From: Pratylenchus scribneri
Lineage: Eukaryota; Nematoda; Chromadorea; Rhabditida; Pratylenchidae
Direction of reading: 5' to 3'
DNA: 64,000 nt
Assembly: GCA_030063045.1 (NCBI GenBank)
Contig: JAQSEB010000021.1
Span: forward strand, 2,480,001-2,544,000
Every line of letters begins with the position of its first letter. Within the stretch, counting starts at the first letter, position 1. The position numbers and the translations under genes were made by a program. The notes under the pieces were generated by a model. That model had not been told where the DNA came from. It was given only the letters and a program-made list of their open reading frames with translations, and did not search any database. Below are positions 8,812 to 21,145 of the stretch, piece after piece.

Positions 8812-10721
8812 AAAAGTAGTTCAGGAAGAGTTCAGTAAGAGTTCAATGAGAGTTCAGTGAGAGTTCAGGAAGAGTTCAGTAAGAGTTCAGTAAGAGTTCA
8901 GGAAGAGTTCAGGAAGAGTTCAGTAAGAGTTCAGGAAGAGTTCAGGAAGAGTTCAGTAATAGTTCAGTAAGAGTTCAGGAAGAGTTCAGTGAGAGTTCAG
9001 GAAGAGTTCAGTAAGAGTTCAATGAGAGTTCAGGAAGAGTTCAGGAAGAGTTCAGGAAGAGTTCAGTGAGAGTTCAGGAAGAGTTAAGAGTTCAGGAAGA
9101 GTTCAGTAAGAGTTCAGTGAGAGTTCAGGAAGAGTTCAGTGAGAGTTCAGGAAGAGTTCAGTAAGAGTTCAGTGAGAGTTCAGGAAGAGTTCAGGAAGAG
9201 TTCAGTAAGAGTTCAGTAAGAGTTCAGTAAGAGTTCAGTGAGAGTTCAGGAAGAGTTCAGTAAGAGTTCAGGAAGAGTTCAGTAAGAGTTCAGGAAGAGT
9301 TCAGGAAGAGTTCAGTAATAGTTCAGTAAGAGTTCAGGAAGAGTTCAGTGAGAGTTCAGGAAGAGTTCAGGAAGAGTTCAGGAAGAGTTCAGTAAGAGTT
9401 CAGTAAGAGTTCAGTGAGAGTTCAGGAAGAGTTCAGGAAGAGTTCAGTAAGAGTTCAGGAAGAGTTCAGTAAGAGTTCAGTGACAGTTCAAGAAGAGTTC
9501 AGGAAGAGTTCAGGAAGAGTTCAGTGAGAGTTCAGGAAGAGTTCAGGAAGAGTTCAGGAAGAGTTCAGTAAGAGTTCAGTAAGAGTTCAGGAAGAGTTCA
9601 GTGTGAGTTCAGGAAGAGTTCAGGAAGAGTTCAGTGAGAGTTCAGGAAGAGTTCAGGAAGAGTTCAGTAAGAGTTCAGGAAGAGTTCAGGAAGAGTTCAG
9701 TGAGAGTTCAGGAAGAGTTCAGGAAGAGTTCAGTAAGAGTTCAGTAAGAGTTCAGTGAGATTTCAGGAAGAGTTCAGTAAGAGTTCAGGAAGAGTTCAGG
9801 AAGAGTTCAGTGAGAGTTCAGGAAGAGTTCAGGAAGAGTTCAGGAAGAGTTCAGTAAGAGTTCAGGAAGAGTTCAGTGAGAGTTCAGGAAGAGTTCAGTA
9901 AGAGTTCAGGAAGAGTTCAGGAAGAGTTCAGGAAGAGCTCAGTAAGAGTTGAGGTTCAGTGAGTTCAAAGAGTTCAGGAAGAGTTCAGTAAGAGTTCAGT
10001 AAGAGTTCAGTGAGAGTTCAGGAAGAGTTCAGTAAGAGTTCAGGAAGAGTTCAGTAAGAGTTCAGTAAGAGTTCAGTGAGAGTTCAGGAAGAGTTCAGGA
10101 AGAGTTCAGTAAGAGTTCAGGAAGTGTTCAGTAAGAGCAGTGAGAGTTCAGGAAGAGTTCAGGAAGAGTTCAGTAAGAGTTCAGGAAGAGTTCAGGAAGA
10201 GTTCAGTAAGAGTTCAGGAAGAGTTCAGGAAGAGTTCAGTGAGAGTTAAGGAAGAGTTCAGTAAGAGTTCAGGAAGAGTTCAGGAAGAGTTCAGGAAGAA
10301 TTCAGGAAGAGTTCAGTAAGAGTTCAGTGAGAGTTCAGTAAGAGTTCAGGAAGAGTTCAGTAAGAGTTCAGTAAGAGTTCAGGAAGAGTTCAGGAAGAGT
10401 TCAGTAATAGAACAGTAAGAGTTCAGGAAGAGTTCAGTGAGAGTTCAGGAAGAGTTCAGGAAGAGTTCAGTAAGAGTTCAGGAAGAGTTCAGTAAGAGTT
10501 CAGTGAGAGTTCAGGAAGAGTTCAGGAAGAGTTCAGTGAGAGTTCAGGAAGAGTTCAGTAAGAGTTCAGTGAGAGTTCAGGAAGAGTTCAGTAAGAGTTC
10601 AGGAAGAATTCAGGAAGAGTTCAGTAAGAGTTCAGTGAGAGTTCAGGAAGAGTTCAGGAAGAGTTCAGTAAGTTCAGGAAGAGTTCAGGAAGAGTTCAGG
10701 AAGAGTTCAGGAAGAGTTCAG
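8812..10721. repeat. 11-bp GTTCAG satellite, array 1
   Basis: Tandem AGTTCAG + GAAG, TAAG or TGAG units, with rare variants (TAATAG, TGTGAG). Because 11 is not a multiple of 3, each frame cycles through all phases. The open frame at 10437-10880 is a by-product of this and not a gene. The array stops exactly where the LTR begins. Confidence 0.97.
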
Positions 10722-11443
10722 TGTCGCGAAGCGACTCGGATTTGGCAAATCCGAGGGCAGCAATGGGGAGGTGTCAACGTGCAAAAAAGAGGACTTGAAC
10801 TCCAGCAGAAAGGAAGGAAGGAAAGAGACGCGATCAATGATCGGAATGGAACGAAAAAGGAAGGGGCGCGTCATCAGTAGTAGACTACAACCACTACAAT
10901 ATAGAGGGGCAGCAAAATTCCTTTTCAACGAAATGGGTGCAAAATTGGGAAAAAATGGCAACAAAAAATTGGGATGGGCCGACAAAATGTTGAGCAAGTG
11001 AATGATCACCCGTAACCAAAATTGGGCGTTTCAAAGGAAATTGGCCAAATCAAGATGTCCACGTCAAAAGACCAATCATTCGATCACAAATTTTTCCCTT
11101 TTTCTGACACACCCGATCATTGTCCCCTACAAAATAGACTAGAAATTGTGACTATTTAAACCCCCTGCAAATTGTTCCAAAACAGTTCGCCGCTTCAATA
11201 AAATCTTTTGATAACCGACCAATAAACTCTCCGAAAGTCCTCCTAAAGGACTCAATAGGAAATCTCTCTAAGGACTCTTCCCAAAGCCCTCAATTGAACT
11301 TTGAGATAGTCCAGACTCTAGAGTCGGACTGATAGCGAACTCCTTTCGCCCATTCAAACTTCCTTCCCTAAAATCTTTGAACTCGCGCTCTGTCAAGAGC
11401 GACTGCATACAATTGCATCAATCTGCAATTGAGAACTGCAACA
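10722..11443 (+). mobile_element. 5' LTR of a BEL/Pao element inserted in the satellite
   Basis: Starts TGTCGCGAAGCGA (short palindrome) right after a satellite GTTCAG and ends ...ACA two bases before a tRNA primer binding site. It is about 722 bp, with a second palindrome (CGGATTTGGCAAATCCG, about 10737-10753) and AATAAA-like signals near 11198. These are the expected LTR features. No second copy is present in the window for comparison. Confidence 0.75.
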
Positions 11444-11445
11444 AT

Positions 11446-11468
11446 TGGTGGCCCCGACGTGACACGAA
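11446..11468 (+). promoter_or_regulatory. tRNA primer binding site
   Basis: TGGTGGCCCCGACGTGACAC and the next GAA are complementary to a complete tRNA 3' end: CCA, discriminator A, seven acceptor bases, the five-base T-stem strand and into the T-loop. Reverse transcription would be primed here. I could not assign the tRNA species. Confidence 0.7.
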
Positions 11469-11534
11469 GGTAAAGTTTGAATTTTGCGAAAGTAAAACAG
11501 CTGAGTTAACAGCTATAAAAAAACGTGAAAGCTG

Positions 11535-11912
11535 AGAAAAACAGCTTATCAAACCAACTTGAAAGGCGCAAAGCCTCAAACAAATCTGAAAGGCGAAAGC
11601 CACAAACAAACTTGAAAGGCGCAAGCCACAAATAAATCTGAAAGGCGAAAGCCACACACAAACTTGAAAGGCAATAAAGCCTCAAAACAAAACTTGAAAG
11701 GCGCCAAGCCTTAAAAACAAACTTGAAAGGCGCAAAGCCTCAAAGAAATCTGAAAGGCGAAAGCCACAAACAAACTTGAAAGGTGCAAGCCACAAAGGCG
11801 AAAGCCACACACAAACTTGAAAGGCAATAAAGCTTCAAAACAAAATTTGAAAGGCGCCAAACATCAAACAAACTTGAAAGGTAACAAAGCCAACACAAAC
11901 TTGAACTAAGCT
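11535..11912 (+). repeat. Leader repeats of the retroelement
   Basis: About a dozen 25-30-bp repeats of the type AACTTGAAAGGCGCAAGCC lie between the primer site and gag. They contain no long frame on the plus strand and may be part of an untranslated leader. Confidence 0.65.
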
Positions 11913-11918
11913 TGAAAA

Positions 11919-12614
11919 ATGTCATCCATATTCAAAAGTCGAATTTCAACTGCACTGAAAGCATTGAGTAAAATAAAATCTGTCACAGATCTCGAAGTCA
12001 AAAAAGATGATACATTTACCAATAGAGAAAATGCCATCGCAATTGAAAATGCTGTCGATAGAACAATGAAAGAAATTGAATTCATCCAAGAAAAGGAAAA
12101 AATTATTAACCAAGCTCTCAATGAATGGACTGAATTCATGAAATTTATGAACCCAGATGAAAGAAATGAAGAATCACAGCAATACAATCAATATGCAACA
12201 ACTGAAAAGCTGAATACCAAATTGGAAGAAGCTTCAAATAAGCTTCATGAATTGAGAGATTTATATTCAAAAATGATGGCAAAAGCAAAAACTCTGAAAG
12301 TGAAAGCAGATAGAGATGAAAGAGCAGAATTAAGAGAACATGCAAAGGAAATGGCAGCTTATGCTGATCCCACACAAAATCAAGGCGCAATAGCGCAAGT
12401 TCAAACTCATTCATCACATTACCAATTACCTCCGCTAAAAATAAAACCATTCAGTGGTGACAGAAGAGAATATTTCGCATTCGAAGAAGCATTCAATTCA
12501 GCGGTCCGCGGTTCAAATATTGAAAAATTGAATTATTTGAAATCGCTCTTGAGAGGACCAGCATATACGCTCATTTGCGGATTAAGATTGGATGATGATA
12601 ACTATAAACAGTAA
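11919..12614 (+). CDS. BEL/Pao Gag N-terminal part (DUF1759-type), truncated by satellite
   Basis: The 231-codon frame starts at ATG 11919, shortly after the leader repeats. It shows a helical, lysine/glutamate-rich N-terminus, then the DUF1759 signature (LPPLKIKPFSGD, EYFAFEEAFNSAV, EKLNYLKSLLRGPA, about residues 165-230). Gag would package element RNA. The domain is cut off in mid-fold: codons for NYKQ run directly into satellite sequence, whose TAA serves as a chance stop. Protease and the first part of pol are absent here. It may be of the same family as the pol-env element at 1-6351, but the two lie in pol-then-gag order, separated by repeats. Confidence 0.8.
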   Translation: MSSIFKSRISTALKALSKIKSVTDLEVKKDDTFTNRENAIAIENAVDRTMKEIEFIQEKEKIINQALNEWTEFMKFMNPDERNEESQQYNQYATTEKLNTKLEEASNKLHELRDLYSKMMAKAKTLKVKADRDERAELREHAKEMAAYADPTQNQGAIAQVQTHSSHYQLPPLKIKPFSGDRREYFAFEEAFNSAVRGSNIEKLNYLKSLLRGPAYTLICGLRLDDDNYKQ

Positions 12615-15600
12615 GAGTTCAGTAAGAGTTCAGTGAGAGTTCAGGAAGAGTTCAGGAAGAGTTCAGTAAGAGTTCAGGAAGAGTTCAGTAAGAGTTCAGG
12701 AAGAGTTCAGGAAGAGTTCAGTAAGAGTTCAGTGAGAGTTCAGGAAGAGTTCAGTAAGAGTTCAGGAAGAGTTCAGTAAGAGTTCAGTAAGAGTTCAGGA
12801 AGAGTTCAGTAAGAGTTCAGTAAGAGTTCAGGAAGAGTTCAGGAAGAGTTCAGTAAGAGTTCAGTAAGAGTTCAAGAAGAGTTCAGTGAGAGTTCAGTAA
12901 GAGTTCAGTAAGAGTTCAGGAAGAGTTCAGTGAGAGTTCAGGAAGAGTTCAGTAAGAGTTCAGTGAGAGTTCAGGAAGAGTTCAGTATGAGTTCAGGAAG
13001 ATTTCAGGAATAGTTCAGTAATAGTTCAGTAAGAGTTCAGGAAGAGTTCAGTGAGAGTTCAGGAACAGGAAGAGTTCAGTAAGAGTTCAGTAAGAGTTCA
13101 GTAAGAGTTCAGGAAGAGTTCAGGAAGAGTTCAGTAAGAGTTCAGTGAGAGTTCAGGAAGAGTTCAGTAGTTCAGTAAGAGTTCAGGAAGAGTTCAGTAA
13201 GAGTTCAGGAAGAGTTCAGTAAGAGTTCAGTAAGAGTTCAGTAAGAGTTCAGGAAGAGTTCAGTAAGAGTTCAGGAAGAGTTCAGTGAGAGTTCAGGAAG
13301 AGTTCAGGAAGAGTTCAGTAAGAGTTCAGTGAGAGTTCAGTGAGAGTTCAGTGAGAGTTCAGGAAGAGTTCAGGAAGAGTTCAGTAAGAGTTCAGGAAGA
13401 GTTCAGTGAGAGTTCAGGAAGAGTTCAGGAAGAGTTCAGTAAGAGTTCAGGAAGAGTTCAGGAAGAGTTCAGTAAGAGTTCAGTGAGAGTTCAGGAAGAG
13501 TTCAGTAAGAGTTCAGGAAGAGTTCAGTAAGAGTTCAGTAAGAGTTCAGGAAGAGTTCAGTAAGAGTTCAGTAAGAGTTCAGGAAGAGTTCAGGAAGAGT
13601 TCAGTAAGAGTTCAGTAAGAGTTCAAGAAGAGTTCAGTGAGAGTTCAGTAAGAGTTCAGTAAGAGTTCAGGAAGAGTTCAGTGAGAGTTCAGGAAGAGTT
13701 CAGTAAGAGTTCAGTGAGAGTTCAGGAAGAGTTCAGTATGAGTTCAGGAAGATTTCAGGAATAGTTCAGTAATAGTTCAGTAAGAGTTCAGGAAGAGTTC
13801 AGTGAGAGTTCAGGAAGAGTTCAGTAAGAGTTCAGTGAGAGTTCAGGAAGAGTTCAGTATGAGTTCAGGAAGATTTCAGGAATAGTTCAGTAATAGTTCA
13901 GTAAGAGTTCAGGAAGAGTTCAGTGAGAGTTCAGGAACAGGAAGAGTTCAGTAAGAGTTCAGTAAGAGTTCAGTAAGAGTTCAGGAAGAGTTCAGGAAGA
14001 GTTCAGTAAGAGTTCAGTGAGAGTTCAGGAAGAGTTCAGTAGTTCAGTAAGAGTTCAGGAAGAGTTCAGTAAGAGTTCAGGAAGAGTTCAGGAAGAGTTC
14101 AGTAAGAGTTCAGTAAGAGTTCAAGAAGAGTTCAGTGAGAGTTCAGTAAGAGTTCAGTAAGAGTTCAGGAAGAGTTCAGTGAGAGTTCAGGAAGAGTTCA
14201 GTAAGAGTTCAGTGAGAGTTCAGGAAGAGTTCAGTATGAGTTCAGGAAGATTTCAGGAATAGTTCAGTAATAGTTCAGTAAGAGTTCAGGAAGAGTTCAG
14301 GAAGAGTTCAGTAAGAGTTCAGTAAGAGTTCAAGAAGAGTTCAGTGAGAGTTCAGTAAGAGTTCAGTAAGAGTTCAGGAAGAGTTCAGTGAGAGTTCAGG
14401 AAGAGTTCAGTAAGAGTTCAGTGAGAGTTCAGGAAGAGTTCAGGAAGAGTTCAGTAAGAGTTCAGGAAGAGTTCAGGAAGAGTTCAGTAAGAGTTCAGTG
14501 AGAGTTCAGGAAGAGTTCAGTAAGAGTTCAGGAAGAGTTCAGTAAGAGTTCAGTAAGAGTTCAGGAAGAGTTCAGTAAGAGTTCAGTAAGAGTTCAGGAA
14601 GAGTTCAGGAAGAGTTCAGTAAGAGTTCAGTAAGAGTTCAAGAAGAGTTCAGTGAGAGTTCAGTAAGAGTTCAGTAAGAGTTCAGGAAGAGTTCAGTGAG
14701 AGTTCAGGAAGAGTTCAGTAAGAGTTCAGTGAGAGTTCAGGAAGAGTTCAGTATGAGTTCAGGAAGATTTCAGGAATAGTTCAGTAATAGTTCAGTAAGA
14801 GTTCAGGAAGAGTTCAGTGAGAGTTCAGGAACAGGAAGAGTTCAGTAAGAGTTCAGTAAGAGTTCAGTAAGAGTTCAGGAAGAGTTCAGGAAGAGTTCAG
14901 TAAGAGTTCAGTGAGAGTTCAGGAAGAGTTCAGTAGTTCAGTAAGAGTTCAGGAAGAGTTCAGTAAGAGTTCAGGAAGAGTTCAGTAAGAGTTCAGTAAG
15001 AGTTCAGTAAGAGTTCAGGAAGAGTTCAGTAAGAGTTCAGGAAGAGTTCAGTGAGAGTTCAGGAAGAGTTCAGGAAGAGTTCAGTAAGAGTTCAGTGAGA
15101 GTTCAGTGAGAGTTCAGTGAGAGTTCAGGAAGAGTTCAGGAAGAGTTCAGTAAGAGTTCAGGAAGAGTTCAGTGAGAGTTCAGGAAGAGTTCAGGAAGAG
15201 TTCAGTAAGAGTTCAGTGAGAGTTCAGGAAGAGTTCAGTAAGAGTTCAGGAAGAGTTCAGTAAGAGTTCAGGAAGAGTTCAGGAAGAGTTCAGTAAGAGT
15301 TCAGGAAGAGTTCAGTGAGAGTTCAGGAAGAGTTCAGTAAGAGTTCAGGAAGAGTTCAGGAAGAGTTCAGGAAGAGTTCAGGAAGAGTTCAGGAAGAGTT
15401 CAGTGAGAGTTCAGGAAGAGTTCAGGAAGAGTTCAGTAAGAGTTCAGTAAGAGTTCAGTGAGAGTTCAGGAAGAGTTCAGTAAGAGTTCAGTAAGAGTTC
15501 AGTAAGAGTTCAGGAAGAGTTCAGTAAGAGTTCAGGAAGAGTTCAGTGAGAGTTCAGGAAGAGTTCAGTAAGAGTTCAGGAAGAGTTCAGGAAGAGTTCA

Positions 15601-18600
15601 GTAAGAGTTCAGTGAGAGTTCAGGAAGAGTTCAGTAGTTCAGTAAGAGTTCAGGAAGAGTTCAGGAAGAGTTCAGTAAGAGTTCAGGAAGAGTTCAGGAA
15701 GAGTTCAGTAAGAGTTCAGTGAGAGTTCAGGAAGAGTTCAGTAGTTCAGTAAGAGTTCAGGAAGAGTTCAGTAAGAGTTCAGGAAGAGTTCAGTAAGAGT
15801 TCAGTAAGAGTTCAGTAAGAGTTCAGGAAGAGTTCAGGAAGAGTTCAGTAAGAGTTCAGTAAGAGTTCAGTGAGAGTTCAGGAAGAGTTCAGTAGTTCAG
15901 TAAGAGTTCAGGAAGAGTTCAGTAAGAGTTCAGGAAGAGTTCAGTAAGAGTTCAGTAAGAGTTCAGTAAGAGTTCAGGAAGAGTTCAGTAAGAGTTCAGG
16001 AAGAGTTCAGGAAGAGTTCAGTAAGAGTTCAGGAAGAGTTCAGTAAGAGTTCAGTGAGAGTTCAGGAAGAGTTCAGTAGTTCAGTAAGAGTTCAGGAAGA
16101 GTTCAGTAAGAGTTCAGGAAGAGTTCAGTAAGAGTTCAGTAAGAGTTCAGTAAGAGTTCAGGAAGAGTTCAGTAAGAGTTCAGGAAGAGTTCAGTGAGAG
16201 TTCAGGAAGAGTTCAGGAAGAGTTCAGTAAGAGTTCAGTGAGAGTTCAGTGAGAGTTCAGTGAGAGTTCAGGAAGAGTTCAGGAAGAGTTCAGTAAGAGT
16301 TCAGGAAGAGTTCAGTGAGAGTTCAGGAAGAGTTCAGGAAGAGTTCAGTAAGAGTTCAGTGAGAGTTCAGGAAGAGTTCAGTAAGAGTTCAGGAAGAGTT
16401 CAGTAAGAGTTCAGGAAGAGTTCAGTAAGAGTTCAGTAAGAGTTCAGTAAGAGTTCAGGAAGAGTTCAGTAAGAGTTCAGGAAGAGTTCAGTGAGAGTTC
16501 AGGAAGAGTTCAGGAAGAGTTCAGTAAGAGTTCAGTGAGAGTTCAGTGAGAGTTCAGTGAGAGTTCAGGAAGAGTTCAGGAAGAGTTCAGTAAGAGTTCA
16601 GGAAGAGTTCAGTGAGAGTTCAGGAAGAGTTCAGGAAGAGTTCAGTGAGAGTTCAGGAAGAGTTCAGTAAGAGTTCAGGAAGAGTTCAGTAAGAGTTCAG
16701 GAAGAGTTCAGGAAGAGTTCAGTAAGAGTTCAGGAAGAGTTCAGTGAGAGTTCAGGAAGAGTTCAGTAAGAGTTCAGGAAGAGTTCAGGAAGAGTTCAGG
16801 AAGAGTTCAGGAAGAGTTCAGGAAGAGTTCAGTGAGAGTTCAGGAAGAGTTCAGGAAGAGTTCAGTAAGAGTTCAGTAAGAGTTCAGTGAGAGTTCAGGA
16901 AGAGTTCAGTAAGAGTTCAGTAAGAGTTCAGTAAGAGTTCAGGAAGAGTTCAGTAAGAGTTCAGGAAGAGTTCAGTGAGAGTTCAGGAAGAGTTCAGTAA
17001 GAGTTCAGGAAGAGTTCAGGAAGAGTTCAGTAAGAGTTCAGTGAGAGTTCAGGAAGAGTTCAGTAGTTCAGTAAGAGTTCAGGAAGAGTTCAGTAAGAGT
17101 TCAGGAAGAGTTCAGTAAGAGTTCAGTAAGAGTTCAGTAAGAGTTCAGGAAGAGTTCAGGAAGAGTTCAGTAAGAGTTCAGTAAGAGTTCAGTAAGAGTT
17201 CAGAAAGAGTTCAGTAAGAGTTCAGGAAGAGTTCAGGAAGAGTTCAGGAAGAGTTCAGTAAGAGTTCAGTGAGAGTTCAGTGAGAGTTCAGTGAGAGTTC
17301 AGGAAGAGTTCAGGAAGAGTTCAGTAAGAGTTCAGGAAGAGTTCAGTGAGAGTTCAGGAAGAGTTCAGGAAGAGTTCAGTAAGAGTTCAGTGAGAGTTCA
17401 GGAAGAGTTCAGTAAGAGTTCAGGAAGAGTTCAGTAAGAGTTCAGGAAGAGTTCAGGAAGAGTTCAGTAAGAGTTCAGGAAGAGTTCAGTGAGAGTTCAG
17501 GAAGAGTTCAGTAAGAGTTCAGGAAGAGTTCAGGAAGAGTTCAGGAAGAGTTCAGGAAGAGTTCAGGAAGAGTTCAGTGAGAGTTCAGGAAGAGTTCAGG
17601 AAGAGTTCAGTAAGAGTTCAGTAAGAGTTCAGTGAGAGTTCAGGAAGAGTTCAGTAAGAGTTCAGTAAGAGTTCAGTAAGAGTTCAGGAAGAGTTCAGTA
17701 AGAGTTCAGGAAGAGTTCAGTGAGAGTTCAGGAAGAGTTCAGTAAGAGTTCAGGAAGAGTTCAGGAAGAGTTCAGTAAGAGTTCAGTGAGAGTTCAGGAA
17801 GAGTTCAGTAGTTCAGTAAGAGTTCAGGAAGAGTTCAGTAAGAGTTCAGGAAGAGTTCAGTAAGAGTTCAGTAAGAGTTCAGTAAGAGTTCAGGAAGAGT
17901 TCAGGAAGAGTTCAGTAAGAGTTCAGTAAGAGTTCAGTGAGAGTTCAGGAAGAGTTCAGTAGTTCAGTAAGAGTTCAGGAAGAGTTCAGTAAGAGTTCAG
18001 GAAGAGTTCAGTAAGAGTTCAGTAAGAGTTCAGTAAGAGTTCAGGAAGAGTTCAGTAAGAGTTCAGGAAGAGTTCAGTGAGAGTTCAGGAAGAGTTCAGG
18101 AAGAGTTCAGTAAGAGTTCAGTGAGAGTTCAGTGAGAGTTCAGTGAGAGTTCAGGAAGAGTTCAGGAAGAGTTCAGTAAGAGTTCAGGAAGAGTTCAGTG
18201 AGAGTTCAGGAAGAGTTCAGTAAGAGTTCAGGAAGAGTTCAGGAAGAGTTCAGGAAGAGTTCAGGAAGAGTTCAGGAAGAGTTCAGTGAGAGTTCAGGAA
18301 GAGTTCAGGAAGAGTTCAGTAAGAGTTCAGTAAGAGTTCAGTGAGAGTTCAGGAAGAGTTCAGTAAGAGTTCAGTAAGAGTTCAGTAAGAGTTCAGGAAG
18401 AGTTCAGTAAGAGTTCAGGAAGAGTTCAGTGAGAGTTCAGGAAGAGTTCAGTAAGAGTTCAGGAAGAGTTCAGGAAGAGTTCAGTAAGAGTTCAGTGAGA
18501 GTTCAGTAGTTCAGTAAGAGTTCAGGAAGAGTTCAGTAAGAGTTCAGGAAGAGTTCAGTAAGAGTTCAGTAAGAGTTCAGTAAGAGTTCAGGAAGAGTTC

Positions 18601-19090
18601 AGGAAGAGTTCAGTAAGAGTTCAGTAAGAGTTCAGTAAGAGTTCAGAAAGAGTTCAGTAAGAGTTCAGGAAGAGTTCAGTAAGAGTTCAGTAAGAGTTCA
18701 GTAAGAGTTCAGGAAGAGTTCAGGAAGAGTTCAGGAAGAGTTCAGGAAGAGTTCAGTAAGAGTTCAGGAAGAGTTCAGTAAGAGTTCAGTAAGAGTTCAG
18801 TAAGAGTTCAGTAAGAGTTCAGGAAGAGTTCAGTAAGAGTTCAGTAAGAGTTCAGTAAGAGTTCAGGAAGAGTTCAGTAAGAGTTCAGGAAGAGTTCAGT
18901 AAGAGTTCAGTAAGAGTTCAGGAAGAGTTCAGTAAGAGTTCAGTAAGAGTTCAGGAAGAGTTCAGTAAGAGTTCAGTAAGAGTTCAGGAAGAGTTCAGGA
19001 AGAGTTCAGGAAGAGTTTAGTAAGAGTTCAGGAAGAGTTCAGTAAGAGTTCAGGAAGAGTTCAGGAAGAGTTCAGTAAGAGTTCAGGAAG
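12609..19090. repeat. 11-bp GTTCAG satellite, array 2, with higher-order structure
   Basis: About 590 units with three main endings (GAAG, TAAG, TGAG). Rare markers recur in longer blocks: GATTTCAGGAATAGTTCAG near 13003, 13751, 13871, 14248 and 14765, and the short unit GTTCAGTAGTTCAG near 13166, 14037, 14932, 15632, 15741, 15889, 16075, 17063, 17808, 17950 and 18503. Blocks of several hundred bp have therefore been duplicated on top of the 11-bp unit. Confidence 0.97.
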
Positions 19091-21000
19091 AAAAAAGTGG
19101 ACCTAAACCTGATAAGGATTGGTGGACGATTGTCCGAAATGGGACGATTTTCCGAAATCTTTAGCATGTACTATTTCCACTAGACTCCTATGCTCCGAAG
19201 CCCATAGTCCCTAGCCTCTACTCTGATTTCGGACAATCGTCCTTTAGGAAAATCGTCCCTCGACCTTGATAAGTACCTTCAAGCCTATAAAATCAGCGGC
19301 AATAGGGCAAACATGATAAATATTTTATTGATTTAATTTTTGCAACCATAAAAATCAAATTTGATAATTTTATTTACTGTTTATTATTTATTCAATTAAA
19401 ATAAAATGCTAAATATTATAAAATGAACTTTTTTATTACTAATTTTTTTATCATTTTATATTCAAAAAATGCTCAAATCAATGGCATGTCGATTTCCGAA
19501 TTCCATCGCCTTTCTCATTCAGCTCGAAGCATTCGCCCACTTTCAGGTTCAATTTCTTCCCCCAAGCTTCATTTGCCTATAATTTTTATTCGAAATTATA
19601 TAATAAAAATATATTATTACATCATTTCGGATAACACGGCGAATTAGGCAAGGTGAATTCTCACAAGATAATTCAAATTGGGCCTAAATATTTATAATTA
19701 AATTAATTTAATTTCAAATAATTTACTGGATTTATGATGGCCAAAAGAATGAAAATAACGATAAAAATTGAAGTATGTGTGAATTTATTCATTTGAAAAA
19801 ACAATTTTCCTTTTTTGGGAGTGCTAAATGAGAATTTATAACTTTACTTTTAAATACCGGTTTTGAAGGCAATTTCCATCATTTATTTATGATAGATAGG
19901 ACAAAAATAAAAAGATAAAATAATGATGGATTGATTTTTTGGAAAATTCTTCAATATTTGGTGGAATTAAAAGTGTTCAAAAAATCAATTTTTAGACTGC
20001 AATTCTCACATAATTTATATATTATTATTTTTTATTATATTTTGCTTCTAGAAATAATCTTCCAATCAATTGCCGCAAGATGTTTTTCGCATTCTATTAG
20101 GTCCAATCAATTCATTCAATTCGAAGCAATCTCCCAATTTCAAGTCCATTTTCTCCTCATGGCCTTCATTTGGCTGAATTTAATAATTTTAGTAATTAAT
20201 TTTTTTTTAAGCGAAATTAGTTTTATCAGCACAAATTTATTAGAATCTCTCTAATGGCGGCGAATTATACAAGGTGTATTGTATTGTCACAATACAACAT
20301 TGATCGGGCCTAAAAATTTTAAATTTAATATTTTTATTTCCCATCAATTTACCGAATTTATTTTGGCAAAAACGATTAAAAGAATAGTAAAAAATGGAAA
20401 TTTATTCATTTAAATATTTAAAGAATAATTTTACAATTTTACTTTATTTGCTGAAATTAAAAAAGAATTTGAAGTTAATAAATACTAGTTTTGAGGGCAA
20501 TCTCCTTTATATTTATTATGGAGAGTCCAAAAATAAAAAAAAAAGTTTAAAAAAATGATAGATTATTTTTCGAGCAATTTTTCCATTTAATACAAAGAAA
20601 TTTCCGCTATCGAATTTTGCGTATTAAATCAATTTTTATTTGAATATCAGCTTTATGTTTTAACAAATTTGTAATTATTTTATTGTCCTGACTCCTGTTA
20701 GGATAAGTTGATATTAATTTGTTTGGAAATTGCAATTTTGATCAAAAAAGCAATAAAATAGATCAAATCCAACAGCTTGGACCAACTTTCAGGCCATTTT
20801 TTAATCAATAATTATTAAAATTTTCTAGAGAAAGAGATAATTCAATAACCTAAAATTCTTATTAATGATTTGAAAGATTATTGAGATATTTGCTAATTTG
20901 TACTTCAAATTTCCATGAATTTTAATTCCAAGTGAATGAAATAAATGAATTAAAAATGTTTTCTATTAAATTTTCTCAGATTTTTTTTAAATTAATTCAA
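19091..21000. repeat. Segmental duplication, copy 1, near-identical part (partner 39507-41397)
   Basis: From the satellite edge to about 20995 I see no difference from 39507-41397 by eye. Identity also extends back into the satellite, apparently to about 17.93 kb / 38.2 kb. Divergence begins at a T-run near 20995. Short open frames at 19423-19647 and 19931-20254 are the same in both copies, but have no recognisable domain and low-complexity AT composition. I do not call them genes. Confidence 0.85.
19124..19242. repeat. Fold-back: nested GGACGATTGTCCGAAAT inverted repeats
   Basis: GGACGATTGTCCGAAAT at 19124-19140 is repeated inverted at 19226-19242. A related GGGACGATTTTCC pair is nested with it. 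It ends near AAGTACC (about 19268), like other fold-backs here, and abuts the satellite. It is duplicated in the second segment at about 39540-39660. Confidence 0.6.
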
Positions 21001-21145
21001 TCTTAAATTGTATTGTCAGATATTTCTCACAATTAATACAAATAATTTCGCTTAATGAACTTCATTAGAAAATTTTTATAAATTAATTAAAATTGCAAAA
21101 AATATTTAAACTTGGAAACAAATATTTTCGTCAAATGTAGATTTC

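Noticed and set aside
10437..10880. 147-codon ORF in the satellite and LTR
   Set aside because: It is the 11-bp repeat read in rotating frames and then LTR sequence; no domain and no conserved start.
8812..19090. 11-bp satellite as telomere or centromere
   Set aside because: It is internal, does not resemble the nematode TTAGGC telomere repeat, and centromere function cannot be judged from sequence.
19423..20254. ORFs of 74 and 107 codons, identical in the second duplication copy
   Set aside because: Conservation is due to near-identical DNA including non-coding parts; low-complexity composition, no recognisable motif.
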